Of a stretch of DNA of 64,000 nucleotides, positions 20,190 through 30,058 are shown one piece after another. Each line of letters starts with the position of its first letter. The first letter of the stretch is position 1. This DNA comes from Poa pratensis. Taxonomy: Eukaryota; Streptophyta; Magnoliopsida; Poales; Poaceae. The notes beneath the pieces are model-generated. The model had not been told where the DNA came from and ran no database searches. It worked only from the letters and a program-made list of their open reading frames with translations. The translations under genes were made by a program, and so were the position numbers. The stretch spans positions 52,015,365 to 52,079,364 of the forward strand of contig CAMZMU010000062.1 of NCBI GenBank assembly GCA_947311845.1. Reading direction: 5' to 3'.

Positions 20190-20962
20190 CATCTTACAAC
20201 CATGTTAAAATCCAACCTACATCTGCTAATCCGTTTTGACAAAAAAGGTTGTGCATGAACAATACGAAATCTAGTAAAATATTATATCTAAGAGAAGTAA
20301 CATCTACTGACCTGTTTGTAAAGTCTATCTGAGAAAAAATCCAAGGATAATCACACATACATGAACACAAAAGAAAAACGGCCACTGTCTCTTCGTTTCC
20401 TCTTGCCGATAATTCGAATAAAATTGACACTCGCCAGAATATCATACAACCAAAGCCCTGCAAATGGACACATTTGATTGGGCTGACGTGTGTTAGAACA
20501 CACCTCGTACAAAAGAACAAAAGCCATGCGGTTGAAGAACAAAAGGAAGAGAGAGAGAGAAAAACAGCATCGCGACTCAATTCTGAAGTTACCTGGTTGG
20601 AATAACTCCCTAGATCGCTACAACAAGGACATAGTAGGTCGCGGGGAGTTGAAGGCGAGGACGAATCCAGAGATGGTCTACACCTCCCGTCCCAACCCTC
20701 ATCCCAGTGCTCCGGAATGGTGCCCTCGTCCAATCTCCTCTTCCGATGATGCGGATCGGCTGGAGCAGCGGCGGGACGCGGTGCCGGCAGGAGGCCGTGC
20801 GATTTCTCGCCGCAGAACGAGAGTGGGTGGGGGGATGGGGAACGGGGCGCCTCCTACCGGCGTGAGGACGCACCCTCCGGCCGTGCGATTTCTCGCCGGA
20901 GAACGAGAGTGGGTGGGGGAATGGGGAACGGGCACCTTCGCGTCCTCACGATTCCCCTGCAC
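20190..20962 (-). other. Possible 5' exon of an unidentified transcript inside the TIR element
   Basis: On the minus strand a GC-rich segment (20610-20960) ends CCAACCAG followed by GTAACTTC, a good donor, and a possible acceptor TTTGCAG precedes GGCTTTGG at about 20462. The composition resembles a plant 5' exon. No family was recognised in the short open frames, and coding is doubtful. Confidence 0.25.
20790..20935. repeat. Tandem duplication, about 87 bp period
   Basis: GGCCGTGCGATTTCTCGCCG and the following GAACGAGAGTGGGTGGGG(G)ATGGGGAACGGG occur at about 20793 and 20879 with few differences. Confidence 0.8.
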
Positions 20963-21224
20963 GTGGGCCAGTCAACCGCTAATGCGTCGCTCCACACGAG
21001 CCATTGGATCCGCATCGCGCGGCCAGAACGAGTGAGCACGCGATAGTCAGAATCGAGGTCGACCAAGATAAAGAAATTGCGTTTAAGAAGGGAACTTTTT
21101 TCGTAGTGATACCCGGCTAAGACATGCCTACCAAACGGCCTGCTAGTGGTTTCGTGGGTATTTGTGTGGGCTGGGAAAATACACGGTAAAACACTTCGAC
21201 ACACTTGCGCCAAGCGAGGCCTTA

Positions 21225-21699
21225 GGGAAGCAAACGCTGATGTTGGGGCTTTCCTGCTCGAAGCGCAACCCACCGGCCCTTGCTTGCTGCTACTCGCACG
21301 ACGCGGCCCAGCTCGTGAGACCCGCAACTTTTTTTCTTCACAATTATTACCACAATATATTATGGTAACGAATACTACAAGTACATGGTGGTGATACAAG
21401 AGCTTTGCTACAAAACAAATTTAAAAGAAACAAGCAAATAATCGAAATCTTCAAGTCTTCCTTTCTTTAAAAGATGTATAATCTTGTATCATTTGGAATG
21501 CCGTCGCCAAAAATGACTTACATCGACACCAAATAATACTAGATATGTAAATAACGGTGATGATTCTCCAACAGTCCTGTATCTGGGGCGCAATGCAGAG
21601 GCTACATGCTCGACGTAATTGTTAGAGTAATTAAACAATATCGTCAAGAGTAAAAACACCAATATTTTAGGGAAACAGCAACGGAACTGCCTTGTCGAC
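21225..21699. other. No recognised feature
   Basis: Sequence outside the TIR element with short open frames only. No repeat or gene was recognised. Confidence 0.35.
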
Positions 21700-21704
21700 G
21701 TTGT

Positions 21705-21790
21705 TGGGGGAGACGACCATGCAGGGAAATTTTTTGTGACGAGGGAGGACGACCATGCGGGGAAATTTTTTGTGACGAGGGAAGGCGACC
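21705..21790. repeat. Two copies of an approximately 38-bp unit
   Basis: GACGACCATGC(A/G)GGGAAATTTTT followed by TGTGACGAGGGA occurs twice in tandem. Confidence 0.85.
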
Positions 21791-22091
21791 AAAACATTAA
21801 CTTGATCTTTTTAAAGCACTATCTTTTGTTTATTTAAAAGACTAGGTATCCCTTCTGAAAAATAATACAATCTGCAAATATATTTTCCCCAAACCAAGCC
21901 AATCTTATACGAAGGTTAGTTCCAAGTTATAAAAACACCTTTAAAATCTTTTTTGAAAATGGAAATTTATAGGTACACAGCAAATTTGTATTTCAGAATT
22001 GTTGGGGCTTTCTCACAAAGAGAAAACACCCTCCAAAAATAAGCCTATGCTGATTATTGTGACGTGCACACGATATTCTATACTACTATTA

Positions 22092-22336
22092 AAAGAGCAA
22101 ACATGTTGGGATACATTAAATCTATGTCGTTCAATTTTCGACCGACGATCCAGATCGCTCCAATGTTTGACAACTCCACACATCTTTTCGTTTTGATTAT
22201 AATTACAAGGATTTAAAAGAGCAAACATGTTGGTATACATTAAATCTATGTCGTTCAATTTTCGACCGACGATCCAGATCGCTTCAATGTTTGACAACTC
22301 AACACACCTTTTCGTTTTGATTATAATTACAAGGAT
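22092..22336. repeat. Tandem duplication of a 120-125 bp unit
   Basis: The blocks starting AAAAGAGCAAACATGTTGG at about 22092 and 22216 run in parallel to TTTTGATTATAATTACAAGG. They differ at only a handful of bases (for example CTCCAATG / CTTCAATG), so the duplication is recent. Confidence 0.9.
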
Positions 22337-22344
22337 TGCCACCA

Positions 22345-22745
22345 CTAGATAAAAACAACCTGTTCCTTTCTATGCCACCATTGACCGTCGTCGTCGGCGC
22401 GGGCAATAGATGCGGACGCCTCGCCGCCTCTCCAAGTATGACATACACCCCCCCCCCCCCCCCCCCCCGCGCCTTCGGTGTAGTCGCAAAGCTGAGCTCC
22501 AGGGTCTCGCATGGGGCTGGCTGATGGCCCTACTCTTCTTGCCGTCGTCGCCGCCAGACTCGATGGATGTCTACTTAACTCGACGCCGTCGAAGCTGTCG
22601 GTGGTGGAACACCCGTCGTCCATGCACATGAGCGTGCTCCAGGTGCTGCTCCCGTCGGGCTCCTTGTGTCGGGAGCGCGCGAGGTAGAGCCCCGCACCCC
22701 AGCGCACCGCGACGCGTAGCTCCTCGGGAGGAGTTCCGTTGCCAT
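22345..22745 (-). pseudogene. Unidentified gene fragment
   Basis: The minus frame encodes VRWGAGLYLARSRHKEPDGS and STWSTLMCMDDGCSTTDSF, with strong third-position GC. A possible start MATELLP at about 22742 is in another frame, so a frameshift or splice would be needed. The 3' part runs into a glycine run made by the poly-C tract. No domain was recognised. It may be an exon of a fragmented host gene. Confidence 0.3.
22448..22468 (+). repeat. Poly-C homopolymer (about 21 C)
   Basis: Uninterrupted C run seen directly. Length may be inexact in any assembly. Confidence 0.9.
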
Positions 22746-23639
22746 ACTACTATATATGAAAGCTGAGCGATTCTGCGAGCTGTGAGCGATCGGGGTACTG
22801 TTCATCACTGTTCCTAAGAACAGTGTTGAACAGTGCTTCGATCCGGATCGTCGCTCGGCGATTGGACGGACCGCGCAGCACGCCCGTGACGGGTTTGCGA
22901 AAAATCCCCTCCCTAAACGATAAATCAACCCGCACTCCAGAACTTCCCACTACGTTAGACCGGCTTGCAATTATAGAAAACGACAAGGACTTTTTTGCAA
23001 AACGCCCCCCGCAGAATCCCCCTCCCCTTTCTCTCTCCCGCGACACCGCAGTCGCCGGCGGCGCCGCCGACGCGCGCCCGCCCCGCTCTGGCCCTCCCCG
23101 TCCAGATCCACGCCTCGCGGACCTCCGCCGCCGCGCCATCTCCTCCGTCGCCAACTTTGAGGTGCCGTACCGCAGCGAGCACGTGACAATCGGCGCCGCC
23201 GTGCACGCTGCCCGTCGCGGTATTTCGTGCTCGCCGGCGACACTCCGATGGCCAAATTACGGCGGCGCCGCCACCTTCGGACAGCCCGCGCCCAGGCGCA
23301 CCCGACGCGTACAGCTGCGCGTCCCGAGTCGCAGTGGCGCCTCGCCGGCGTCGTGCACGCTGCCGCGGCGGAGTCTGTCCACTGTGACGTCAGGCTGACG
23401 TCACAGCGGGCCTGGTCTGTGGAAGCTGGGCTCCTAGCTGGGCTGGGCCGCTTTCTCTGCGGCTGGCTCGGCCCAGCAACTGCCTCCGCCCTTTTTTTTC
23501 TGACTGTTTTTTCCCCTATTATTCAAAACTTCCAAAACTTTCAAAATACAAAATCAAACCAATTCAAACAAATCTACATTCGAAATACCTTGGAACCTCT
23601 CCACAAAAAAAAAATGATTTTTTAAATAAGTTCAGAAAT
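22746..23639. other. GC-rich stretch without a supported gene
   Basis: Contains CTGTTCATCACTGTTC with inverted GAACAGTG copies (22798-22835) and the palindromic-type TGACGTCAGGCTGACGTCAC at about 23384-23403. Open frames on both strands are explained by composition. Confidence 0.4.
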
Positions 23640-25600
23640 AGAATTCAATAATTCACACAATTAAAATCTTCACATTTATACAACACAACAATGCACACTA
23701 TGTATTAAAAAAATGCACACAAAATGTTAAAAAAAAAACAAAAACAATACATTCATTTTTCATCGTATCCTCTGACATCGATTTCAAAAATTCACAAGAA
23801 TTAAAAACTTTAGTTCAATAATTAAAACTATGTAAACCATACATATTATAACTTTTATTTCCGAATTTATGGAACACAAAAACGCACATCGTGTATTAAA
23901 AAATGCACACAAAATGTAATTCACACAAAAAAAACATTCTCTCCAAAATATTCATTTTCCTTTCTACGTTCCAACATCGATTTAAAAAAATTCACAAGAA
24001 ATAAAAACTTTAATTTACTAATTAAAACTATGCAAACCATATATATTATAACTTTTATTACAAATATTATTCTTAGTTCTAATTCGACTATATTTATTTA
24101 AGTTGTTATTGCCACACAGCTTCCTGTCTTCCTTCATGGTAAATTCAAAGCAAATTTCCTAATTTCCTCAATTATGATTTCCACCTGAGTGTTTCCAACG
24201 TTAACAGGGTGATTTCCTGACAGTAATTGTTCGACAATATTTATTCCGCAATGATCATAGAAAAAAAAACAGCCCACAAAAATAAACACTGCCTACTTAC
24301 GGCATATGACCTAATTTAAAATATCAAATCTTTAAATTCCTCACAAACTTGCAAACACACAATATTTTTAAATTCTAATAAATTCAGATCCGAAAAACTT
24401 TCAACTGTGACTACTTCGAAATTAAAATTCTTCACACCACGTTATTTACAAATACGGAAAAAAATGACTACAAGAATAAACAACGCCTATTGATGCCATG
24501 TGACCAAAATTAAAATACGAAAATTTAATTTCCAAATGCCTTTCAAAACCGAGCAACCGGTAAACGTAAGAAATAATTTGTAAAAAAAATTCCCAATTTT
24601 ACCAAATTCTAAAATTTAGACACCATTAAAATGCGCACGTTTTAAAATTCAAATTTCTCACCGAGGACGTGGCGTGACGCCACACTAATTCCAATTGGAC
24701 TAATTCTCGAAATGTAAACAACTTTAAAACATAAGCTCTCTTTGCATTCCAAAAATGCTCAAATCTACACAATTTTTAAATGCAGACATTTTCAAATTGA
24801 AATTTTACCACACGTACGAATCAATATACGCAAATATTCAGATAACTACATACAAACTACTTATGCTAAAGAAGAAAAAAAATGGAATACTCAAAATTTC
24901 CCACCATTTAGAGACATTTCAAATGCATTTTTCCTATTCTCAATTAAATTTTGACGCCGAAATGCAAACATGTAATTTTGAATACTCAAATTTTGTCGCC
25001 GTTTGGAGGTAATTCAAATGCATTTCCTCTAATTTCAAGTAAATATTGCCGCCGAAATACAAGCATGCTCGAACATTTCAAAATACCAACTATTTGAATA
25101 TTGCACAACATATAAAAAAATGCTCACAAAAAATGCTACCTGCTCATAACAAAATAAAAAAACATATTTCCAAATCCCAATTTGGTCAAAATTTGGGCGA
25201 ATATTCAGATATTCAACAAAATATACCGAAAATGCTAAAACAAAAACACTATACACTTATAGCAAAATACAAATATTTTTTGACATTACAATTTGCCCAA
25301 TATTTCGACATCATACGAATAACCTTTCCCCAAATGTGCAATCAAATTCAATAGAATTTTCCTAATTTTAATTAAGTAATGACACCGAAATACAAACATG
25401 TCTGAACATTACACATCACCAAATATTTGAATATTCCACGAAAAAAACAAAAATGATCACAAATAAATGTTAACTATTCGTACCAAAATAAAAACATGTT
25501 TGCACATTCCAAATTCACAAACATTTGGCTAAAAAAAAAAAATTTGCACATAAAATCTCACCAACGACGTGGCGTGACGCCACGCCAAAATTCAACTAGT
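23640..25600. repeat. AT-rich decayed tandem repeats with GTGGCGTGACGCCAC palindromes
   Basis: A unit of about 185-190 bp is duplicated at 23690-23875 and 23880-24065 (shared GTATTAAAAAA(A)TGCACAC and TATTATAACTTTTATT). A different unit containing GACGCCGAAATGCAAACATG-type sequence recurs at 24950, 25045 and 25380. The 15 bp palindrome GTGGCGTGACGCCAC is present at 24669-24683 and 25569-25583, exactly 900 bp apart, each preceded by CTCACC. No coding potential was found and the element type was not recognised. Confidence 0.65.
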
Positions 25601-26370
25601 AATCTATGGAGAGCCGGTCCAGGTTGCGGAACGAACGCTGCCTCCGCCGTCGGCTTAAAGAAATTTGCTTATTGTTCACCGGATTAAGCGGCCGGAAGGA
25701 GCTCCGGTGATTTCTGACTTGTCCATGAATCAGCTCTTAATTTGTTGTCATCAAGGCTGTGTCTGTGCACATCACCATGGTGGATCGTTGCTCCAGCGGA
25801 ATTAACTGTAGCTTCGGTTGCTTTGGTGCATTTTAGAGCTGAGTTTGCGTCGTGATCAAAACATAGGGCCTGTTTGGTTACTCGCACGCGTTTTGAGCCT
25901 TTTGCATCCGTGGCCCTAACGGGCCTGGCCGAGCTGAAACGCGGACTCAGTCAAGTTGTGCAGCCCGTTTGGTTGCCCACAATGTTCTGGCCAGCCCCGT
26001 TCGGCTGGATGCAAATTTTTCATCACGCGGTGTTTGATTGCATAAGATGTTTCACAGAACGAATTTCATGGTGTTTGGTTTCATGCAACAACCATGGTCT
26101 GCTTACCTTCTTGCCAAAGTGGTGAACATACCTACAAGTTTCAGCGAACCATGCTTAAACTGAACATGGCCATTACTAGGTTAGCAAAATAAATGGTGCA
26201 TCACGAATTCAGCACAACAGCTGCTGGTGATGCACGTCATCATCATCTGAGGAGGGGTTAATACTACCCCTCGCATCACAAGTTCATCATCTGAGGGGTA
26301 TAGTATACCGCCTCGCAAAATATACACATCTGGCATCAATAGAGGGCATGAGATAGTAGGAGCAACAACA

Positions 26371-27388
26371 TCATGGAGCCATCGCCCGAAAGAGAGCGCG
26401 GTAGTAGGAGTAGAACCAAGACTTCCGGTCGGCATCACTCCCGGCAAGGTAGGCGACGCGCTCCTCTTCATGATCCATGAGGTAGCTCAGAGCAAGATGG
26501 AGCGTGTTCACCGCCAGAGGATTCTGCACTTTCGGCTTGCCGAAGATGATCTTCATCTGGGTATAGTTCTCAATTGGCGTGTTGATGAAGCACTCGTCCT
26601 TGGGGTGAGTCTGAAAGGATGGAACTGTTATCCCGGGACACAAAAAGTAGAGAGTTAACTGAAGAAGGTGAATTGATCAAACTTACAGTGACATGCTGGA
26701 GGAAAGCCGTATCTTCCATGTACAAAGTGCTGGACTCCTCGCGCCATTCCACTCCTTCAAGTTCTGCCAAACTGCAGAGATGTGTCCACCTGTACCTCCA
26801 CTTCCTGAGATGATTGTACAGCTGCGTGTTGGTCACCATAGCACCGCAGAAAAGGAGAACATCTTTGCAAATGCTGTCCAAACTCTTGTCTCTGATGCCC
26901 CTGTTCAGATCAAGCCCATTCTTGACGAGCTCGGCCATCCTAGTGAGGACGAAGGTGGACAATGCAGCTGGCCACTGCATAGGCACGTTCTTGCAGTAGA
27001 GGAACCCATGAGGTTCCGCTGCCCGTTGCGGTGACACGAACTGATCAGGCGCCGGTACGTACCGCAAAGGCATAGCGAGTAATGGCAGCACAGACGTGGT
27101 GGATAGATCAGGGTCCTGAAGAACACAGATGATGCGCATCGAGGTAAGATTCATGTGGCTACTACATGAAAGATCTACATACTACTCAGATCTACCACAT
27201 ACAAGCACATACTACTGAGATCTACCACATACAAGCACATACTACTCATATCTACCAGAGACCAGCACATACTACTCACATCGTGACCAGATCCTACCAG
27301 ATCTAGGAGAGAAACGGAGGAGGACTTACACTCAAGCTGCGGACAGCCGGGAAGGAACGGACGGGGACGAGGAGCTGGAGGAGGACAT
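26371..27388 (-). CDS. Myb/SANT-like DNA-binding protein, transposon-borne, spliced
   Basis: The best exon model is 26687-27115 and 26371-26610 with a 76 bp GTAAGT..TTTCAG intron. An upstream candidate exon (27330-27388, ATG at 27388, MSSSSSSSP) is followed by a GTAAGT donor but reads a stop two bases before it and is out of phase, so the protein may begin at the Met in MPLRYVPAPDQF. The family signs are the Trp-rich SANT-type block: WPAALSTFVLTRMAELVKNG, LYNHLRKWRYRWTHLCSLAE, GVEWREESSTLYMED. After the intron come HPKDECFINTPIENYTQMKI and IFGKPKV, matching the tail of Myb/SANT-like (PF12776-type) proteins. Such proteins partner PIF/Harbinger transposases. Here no transposase is present. The C-terminus ends RAMAP-stop. 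Confidence 0.6.
27175..27285. repeat. Four copies of an approximately 33-bp unit in an intron
   Basis: CAGCACATACTACTCA-type units with AGATCTACCACATACAAG spacers repeat between the candidate first exon and exon 2 of the Myb/SANT-like gene. Confidence 0.8.
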
Positions 27389-27884
27389 CTCGGTGAAGAG
27401 GATGACCACCGCCGACCGCCGGTGGAGTAGCCGCCGCTCGAGTGTGAAAACCTGCGACGGAGAGAGCTCGAAAGGGGGAAAATGGTGGCGGGAGTTCGGG
27501 CGGTCAGTCGGAGGGGGTGAAATAGGGGGACGAAATTGTTGGGCGGTGACCGAAATTTTGCCCGCCGAATTTTCGCCTGCGCGCGCGAGCTCGCGCCATC
27601 TCCGAGGTTGCACGAGCTTGGCTCCGCGTTCCCCTTCCCTGCACGAGGAACAGTGCTCGCGAGGGTGGCTTAGGGGGAACGGCCGAATCGGCCATTCCTA
27701 TCGGGCCTGGCCCTGCGTGCTTTAAGGTTCGTGCAGATGCAGGAACGCGGGCTGGGCCAGGCAGCCAAATGCACGATTTTTGCACCACCAGGGCCTGGTT
27801 GAGGACCTCGCGAGCAACCAATCACGCCCATAGTGACCGTGACCATGCAGCTGGCGGCCGGCGGCGACGGTGCTAGCTTATCGA

Positions 27885-28109
27885 TCAGCGACGGCGGCGG
27901 GTTCCGGAGGGCTCCCTTTGGGAGTTGAAGTAGACGACGGCGACGGGGAGGCCGAGCTCGTGATGGGCGGCGAAGGCGCGGGTGTTGAAGTAGGCGCGGT
28001 CGGCCGGCGCCGCCGTGTAACCGTCGACGATCCGGGATTTCTGCTCGAACAGTACCAGCCCGTTGCGTTGAATTCCAATCGCGGGTGTAGTTTCGAGCGT
28101 CGCGTGCAT
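27885..28109 (-). pseudogene. Unidentified gene fragment just outside the Harbinger element
   Basis: One minus frame reads NGLVLFEQKSRIVDGYTAAP and FNTRAFAAHHELGLPVAVVY, with coding-like composition over about 70 codons, then loses sense. No family was recognised. It lies between the element's right end and AT-rich DNA and may be an exon remnant. Confidence 0.3.
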
Positions 28110-28760
28110 TAGTCAGGGCAGAGGGCATATTTCCTGAAAGCAGCGACGCCGCACACCAATTTTGGTGGCATCTGTAGCGTGCATGATTTTATTTTCATTA
28201 AAAAATCTAGGAATGCAAAAATGTAGAAGAAGTAATCCACATAGATCTTGGTAAATTGCTCCTTTTAATTGTGAAAACGGTGTTACACTACATATCAACT
28301 AGTCTTTAGTAAAAGGCGAAAGAATAGTTCGCTTTGTGCGCACCACGCAGCTGCGTGCCTCTCAACGCTAGCACCCCGCACCCTTTATGTAGCCCAGCTC
28401 CCTGTGTCATCTCTCTCCAGCTCCGGCATCTCCTTTCCGTTGTACTGCCGCTGAACATGTTCACCAGCAAAGGCCACTCGCTTTGGGCCTTTCAAACAGT
28501 CAGCCCAAGCGAATGCAGCGAGCCACTTATTTGGGCCCTGAACTTGCTGGCTTGCCGTGAACACACCGCTCCGCTTTCCAACGATGAAGGTCGCGGATCA
28601 GGTAGCCTCCCTGACTCCCTGTCAATCTGTCATGATCGACCGGCGGACGAAATACAGTATCCATGCTTGGTTATTTATCAAGACTAGGAACTGAATGGAA
28701 TATGATGAGTTTTCCTAGGGTCAAAGAAAATTATAATATTTCCAATCAACGATAGGTTGT
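28110..28760. other. No supported gene
   Basis: Mixed sequence with short frames. No terminal repeats or coding pattern could be recognised. Confidence 0.4.
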
Positions 28761-28945
28761 CAATATGAAGTATTAGAATTTTGTCTTGCGCTCCCACTGA
28801 CTTTCTTGAATCCACAGGGACCTTCACCGTTTTTGATGATGTAAAACACTTTGATCACTTCATTTAGGCGAAGATCCCAACTACTTAATGCTTGCTTCAG
28901 TTTCTTAGATGGTTTACTAAAATTTGCATTCCTTTCTAACATATT
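28761..28945 (-). pseudogene. Copia reverse transcriptase fragment
   Basis: The minus frame reads KKLKQALSSWDLRLNEVIKV and FYIIKNGEGPCGFKKVSGSA. This aligns by eye with the Ty1/copia RT block LKQASRSWN..F.F.KN..EPCVYKK that precedes the YVDD box (family knowledge). It lacks the YVDD box, flanking pol domains and LTRs, so it is an isolated relic. Confidence 0.7.
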
Positions 28946-28959
28946 GAAAGTACAAAATC

Positions 28960-29020
28960 CGAAGTATTCCCTCCATCCATAAAAGGATGCCTCAATTTTG
29001 TCTAAATTTATATGTGAACC
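28960..29020. mobile_element. Possible Stowaway MITE end fragment
   Basis: TATTCCCTCCATCCATAAAA followed by GGATGCCTCAATTTTGTCTA resembles Stowaway termini (CTCCCTCCGTCC style) of grasses. The opposite end was not found. Confidence 0.4.
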
Positions 29021-29925
29021 TTCCTGTTTCGTTGGGGGCAAAATAGTTTAATTGTGTTGTGTGCAGGTCCACGTCACATAGCTCTTGCGCTAGATCAGTG
29101 GAGTGACACCAAGCCGAAGCCTACTCCAAGTCCTACTGGTTCGATAACCTTGATTTTGAAATAAAGTGAAAATTGCTGCTACACTACATCCTACCTTCCT
29201 CTTGGGGTCCACCCAACGACGTGATATCCAATGGTCTTGTGAACACTGTAAATTCTCGTGTTATTCTGTTGTGCTCTGCAGTGCATCCACCGAGCTCTTC
29301 GTCTTCGTCGGAAATTGCCTTGCAATTTGATGGATGATGTTTTGATTATTTCCAGTGGCATGGTGTCTGGGCACCGCACATCTCTTCTGCTTGCAAGGAC
29401 AGACAGTGTGTTCTAGCAGCGGGTATCTCTACATGAGTGCTCTCTTGGAGTTCACTACTGCCTTACAGTCATCTGAATCTGCGCTTGGTATCCAGCAATC
29501 CACTGTACCGCTGCATCACATGAAAATTATGCAAGTGACAACCTAACCTAACAATAGAGGGAAATGAAGTTCTGGTCACTTCGTCGACTTTGCCACCCGC
29601 AACTTTAGTTTAACCCTGTTGATCTCTGGTGCATTTGGCATCACAATTCGGCCTTACAGAGCGTTCATTACATAGGATGAACTAATCCAGAATGCTACTC
29701 ACACTCAGAGAGGGCAGAAATCACACGAGGAGCCGACCCTGTCGTTGACCACACACGCGCCCAAGCACGCCAGATGAGCCTCAAGGGGAAGCAGGCAGAC
29801 CATTGAACTGGACAAGTTCTCCAACAAGGCTACATTATCACTGAACCGATCTATATAGCGGAACATGCCCGGTACAGGAAACAGTAAATCATCTTTTCAT
29901 ACACACTGACACGCCCCAGTTGCAG
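29021..29925. other. Mostly unassigned; downstream flank of the SCL gene
   Basis: The stretch around 29120-29215 (CTACTGGTTCGATAACCTTG, then CTGCTACACTACATCC and CCTTCCTCTTGGGG) looks like a decayed leader from a grass gypsy element. The rest shows no gene. Confidence 0.4.
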
Positions 29926-29931
29926 TTTATT
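29926..29931 (-). terminator. Candidate polyadenylation signal of the SCL gene
   Basis: AATAAA in minus sense, about 130 nt after the stop codon. It is a plausible poly(A) signal, though plant signals are loose. Confidence 0.4.
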
Positions 29932-30058
29932 CATACTTCTGCTAGCACTTAATTGCCGATCTCTATATAGTTCCACTGAAAATACCGCTGTTCACAACTG
30001 CATTACCACGCGCTAGTCCTCACCACTGCACTTCTAAAACCCAAGCAGAGCTACTACT

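Larger units (their letters stand above)
16310..20310. repeat. Dispersed TTTACATCT / AGATGTAAA motifs over 4 kb
   Basis: More than 30 occurrences of TTACATC, TACATCT or their complements in both orientations, for example at 16362, 16553, 16673, 17667, 18041, 18159, 18312, 18341, 19571, 19723, 19858, 19882, 20038, 20130 and 20290. Spacing is irregular (20-250 bp) and intervening DNA is unrelated, so this is not a simple tandem repeat. Three longer near copies (TCAAAAAC..TGTGCAAAGAAATTAAAGCA type, about 120 bp period) occur at 16610-16940. Confidence 0.75.
14577..21221. mobile_element. Large TIR transposon (GGCC-TTGTTTGG type), about 6.6 kb
   Basis: The left end starts GGCCTTGTTTGGCAGGAGTG (14577). 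The right end, on the minus strand, starts GGCCTCGCTTGGCGCAAGTG (21221). Deeper matches also occur in inverted order: GTATTTTCCC at both ends, and CGGCTAAGAC..ATCACTAGAAAAAAGGTTCCCT at 14855-14895 against its inverted counterpart at about 21085-21120. Flanks are CTA (left) and TTA (right), so a 3 bp Harbinger-like target duplication with one mutation is possible. The interior has decayed arrays, a FAR1-like pseudogene and no intact transposase. Superfamily assignment is uncertain: ends suggest Harbinger, whereas the FAR1 domain is more often linked to Mutator-derived genes. Confidence 0.55.
25866..27829. mobile_element. Harbinger-type element (GGGC..TGTTTGGTT TIRs) carrying a Myb/SANT-like gene
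   Basis: The left end is GGGCCTGTTTGGTTACTCGC. The right end on the minus strand is GGGCGTGATTGGTTGCTCGC. Both are flanked by ATA (25863-25865 and 27830-27832), a 3 bp duplication. Sub-terminal regions are also inverted copies in part (GGGCCTGGCC near both ends). The interior holds a spliced Myb/SANT-like gene on the minus strand and no DDE transposase, so it would depend on a transposase made elsewhere. Confidence 0.65.

Noticed and set aside
20854..21399. 181-codon minus frame
   Set aside because: Crosses the right TIR of the 6.6 kb element and the tandem duplication; no motif.
22750..23400. Long frames on both strands
   Set aside because: Composition-driven in a GC-rich stretch; products are Arg/Ala/Pro-rich without pattern.
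27670..28128. 152-codon minus frame ending in the Harbinger TIR
   Set aside because: Reads through the terminal repeat, Arg/Pro-rich; a competing frame (27885-28109) has better coding character.
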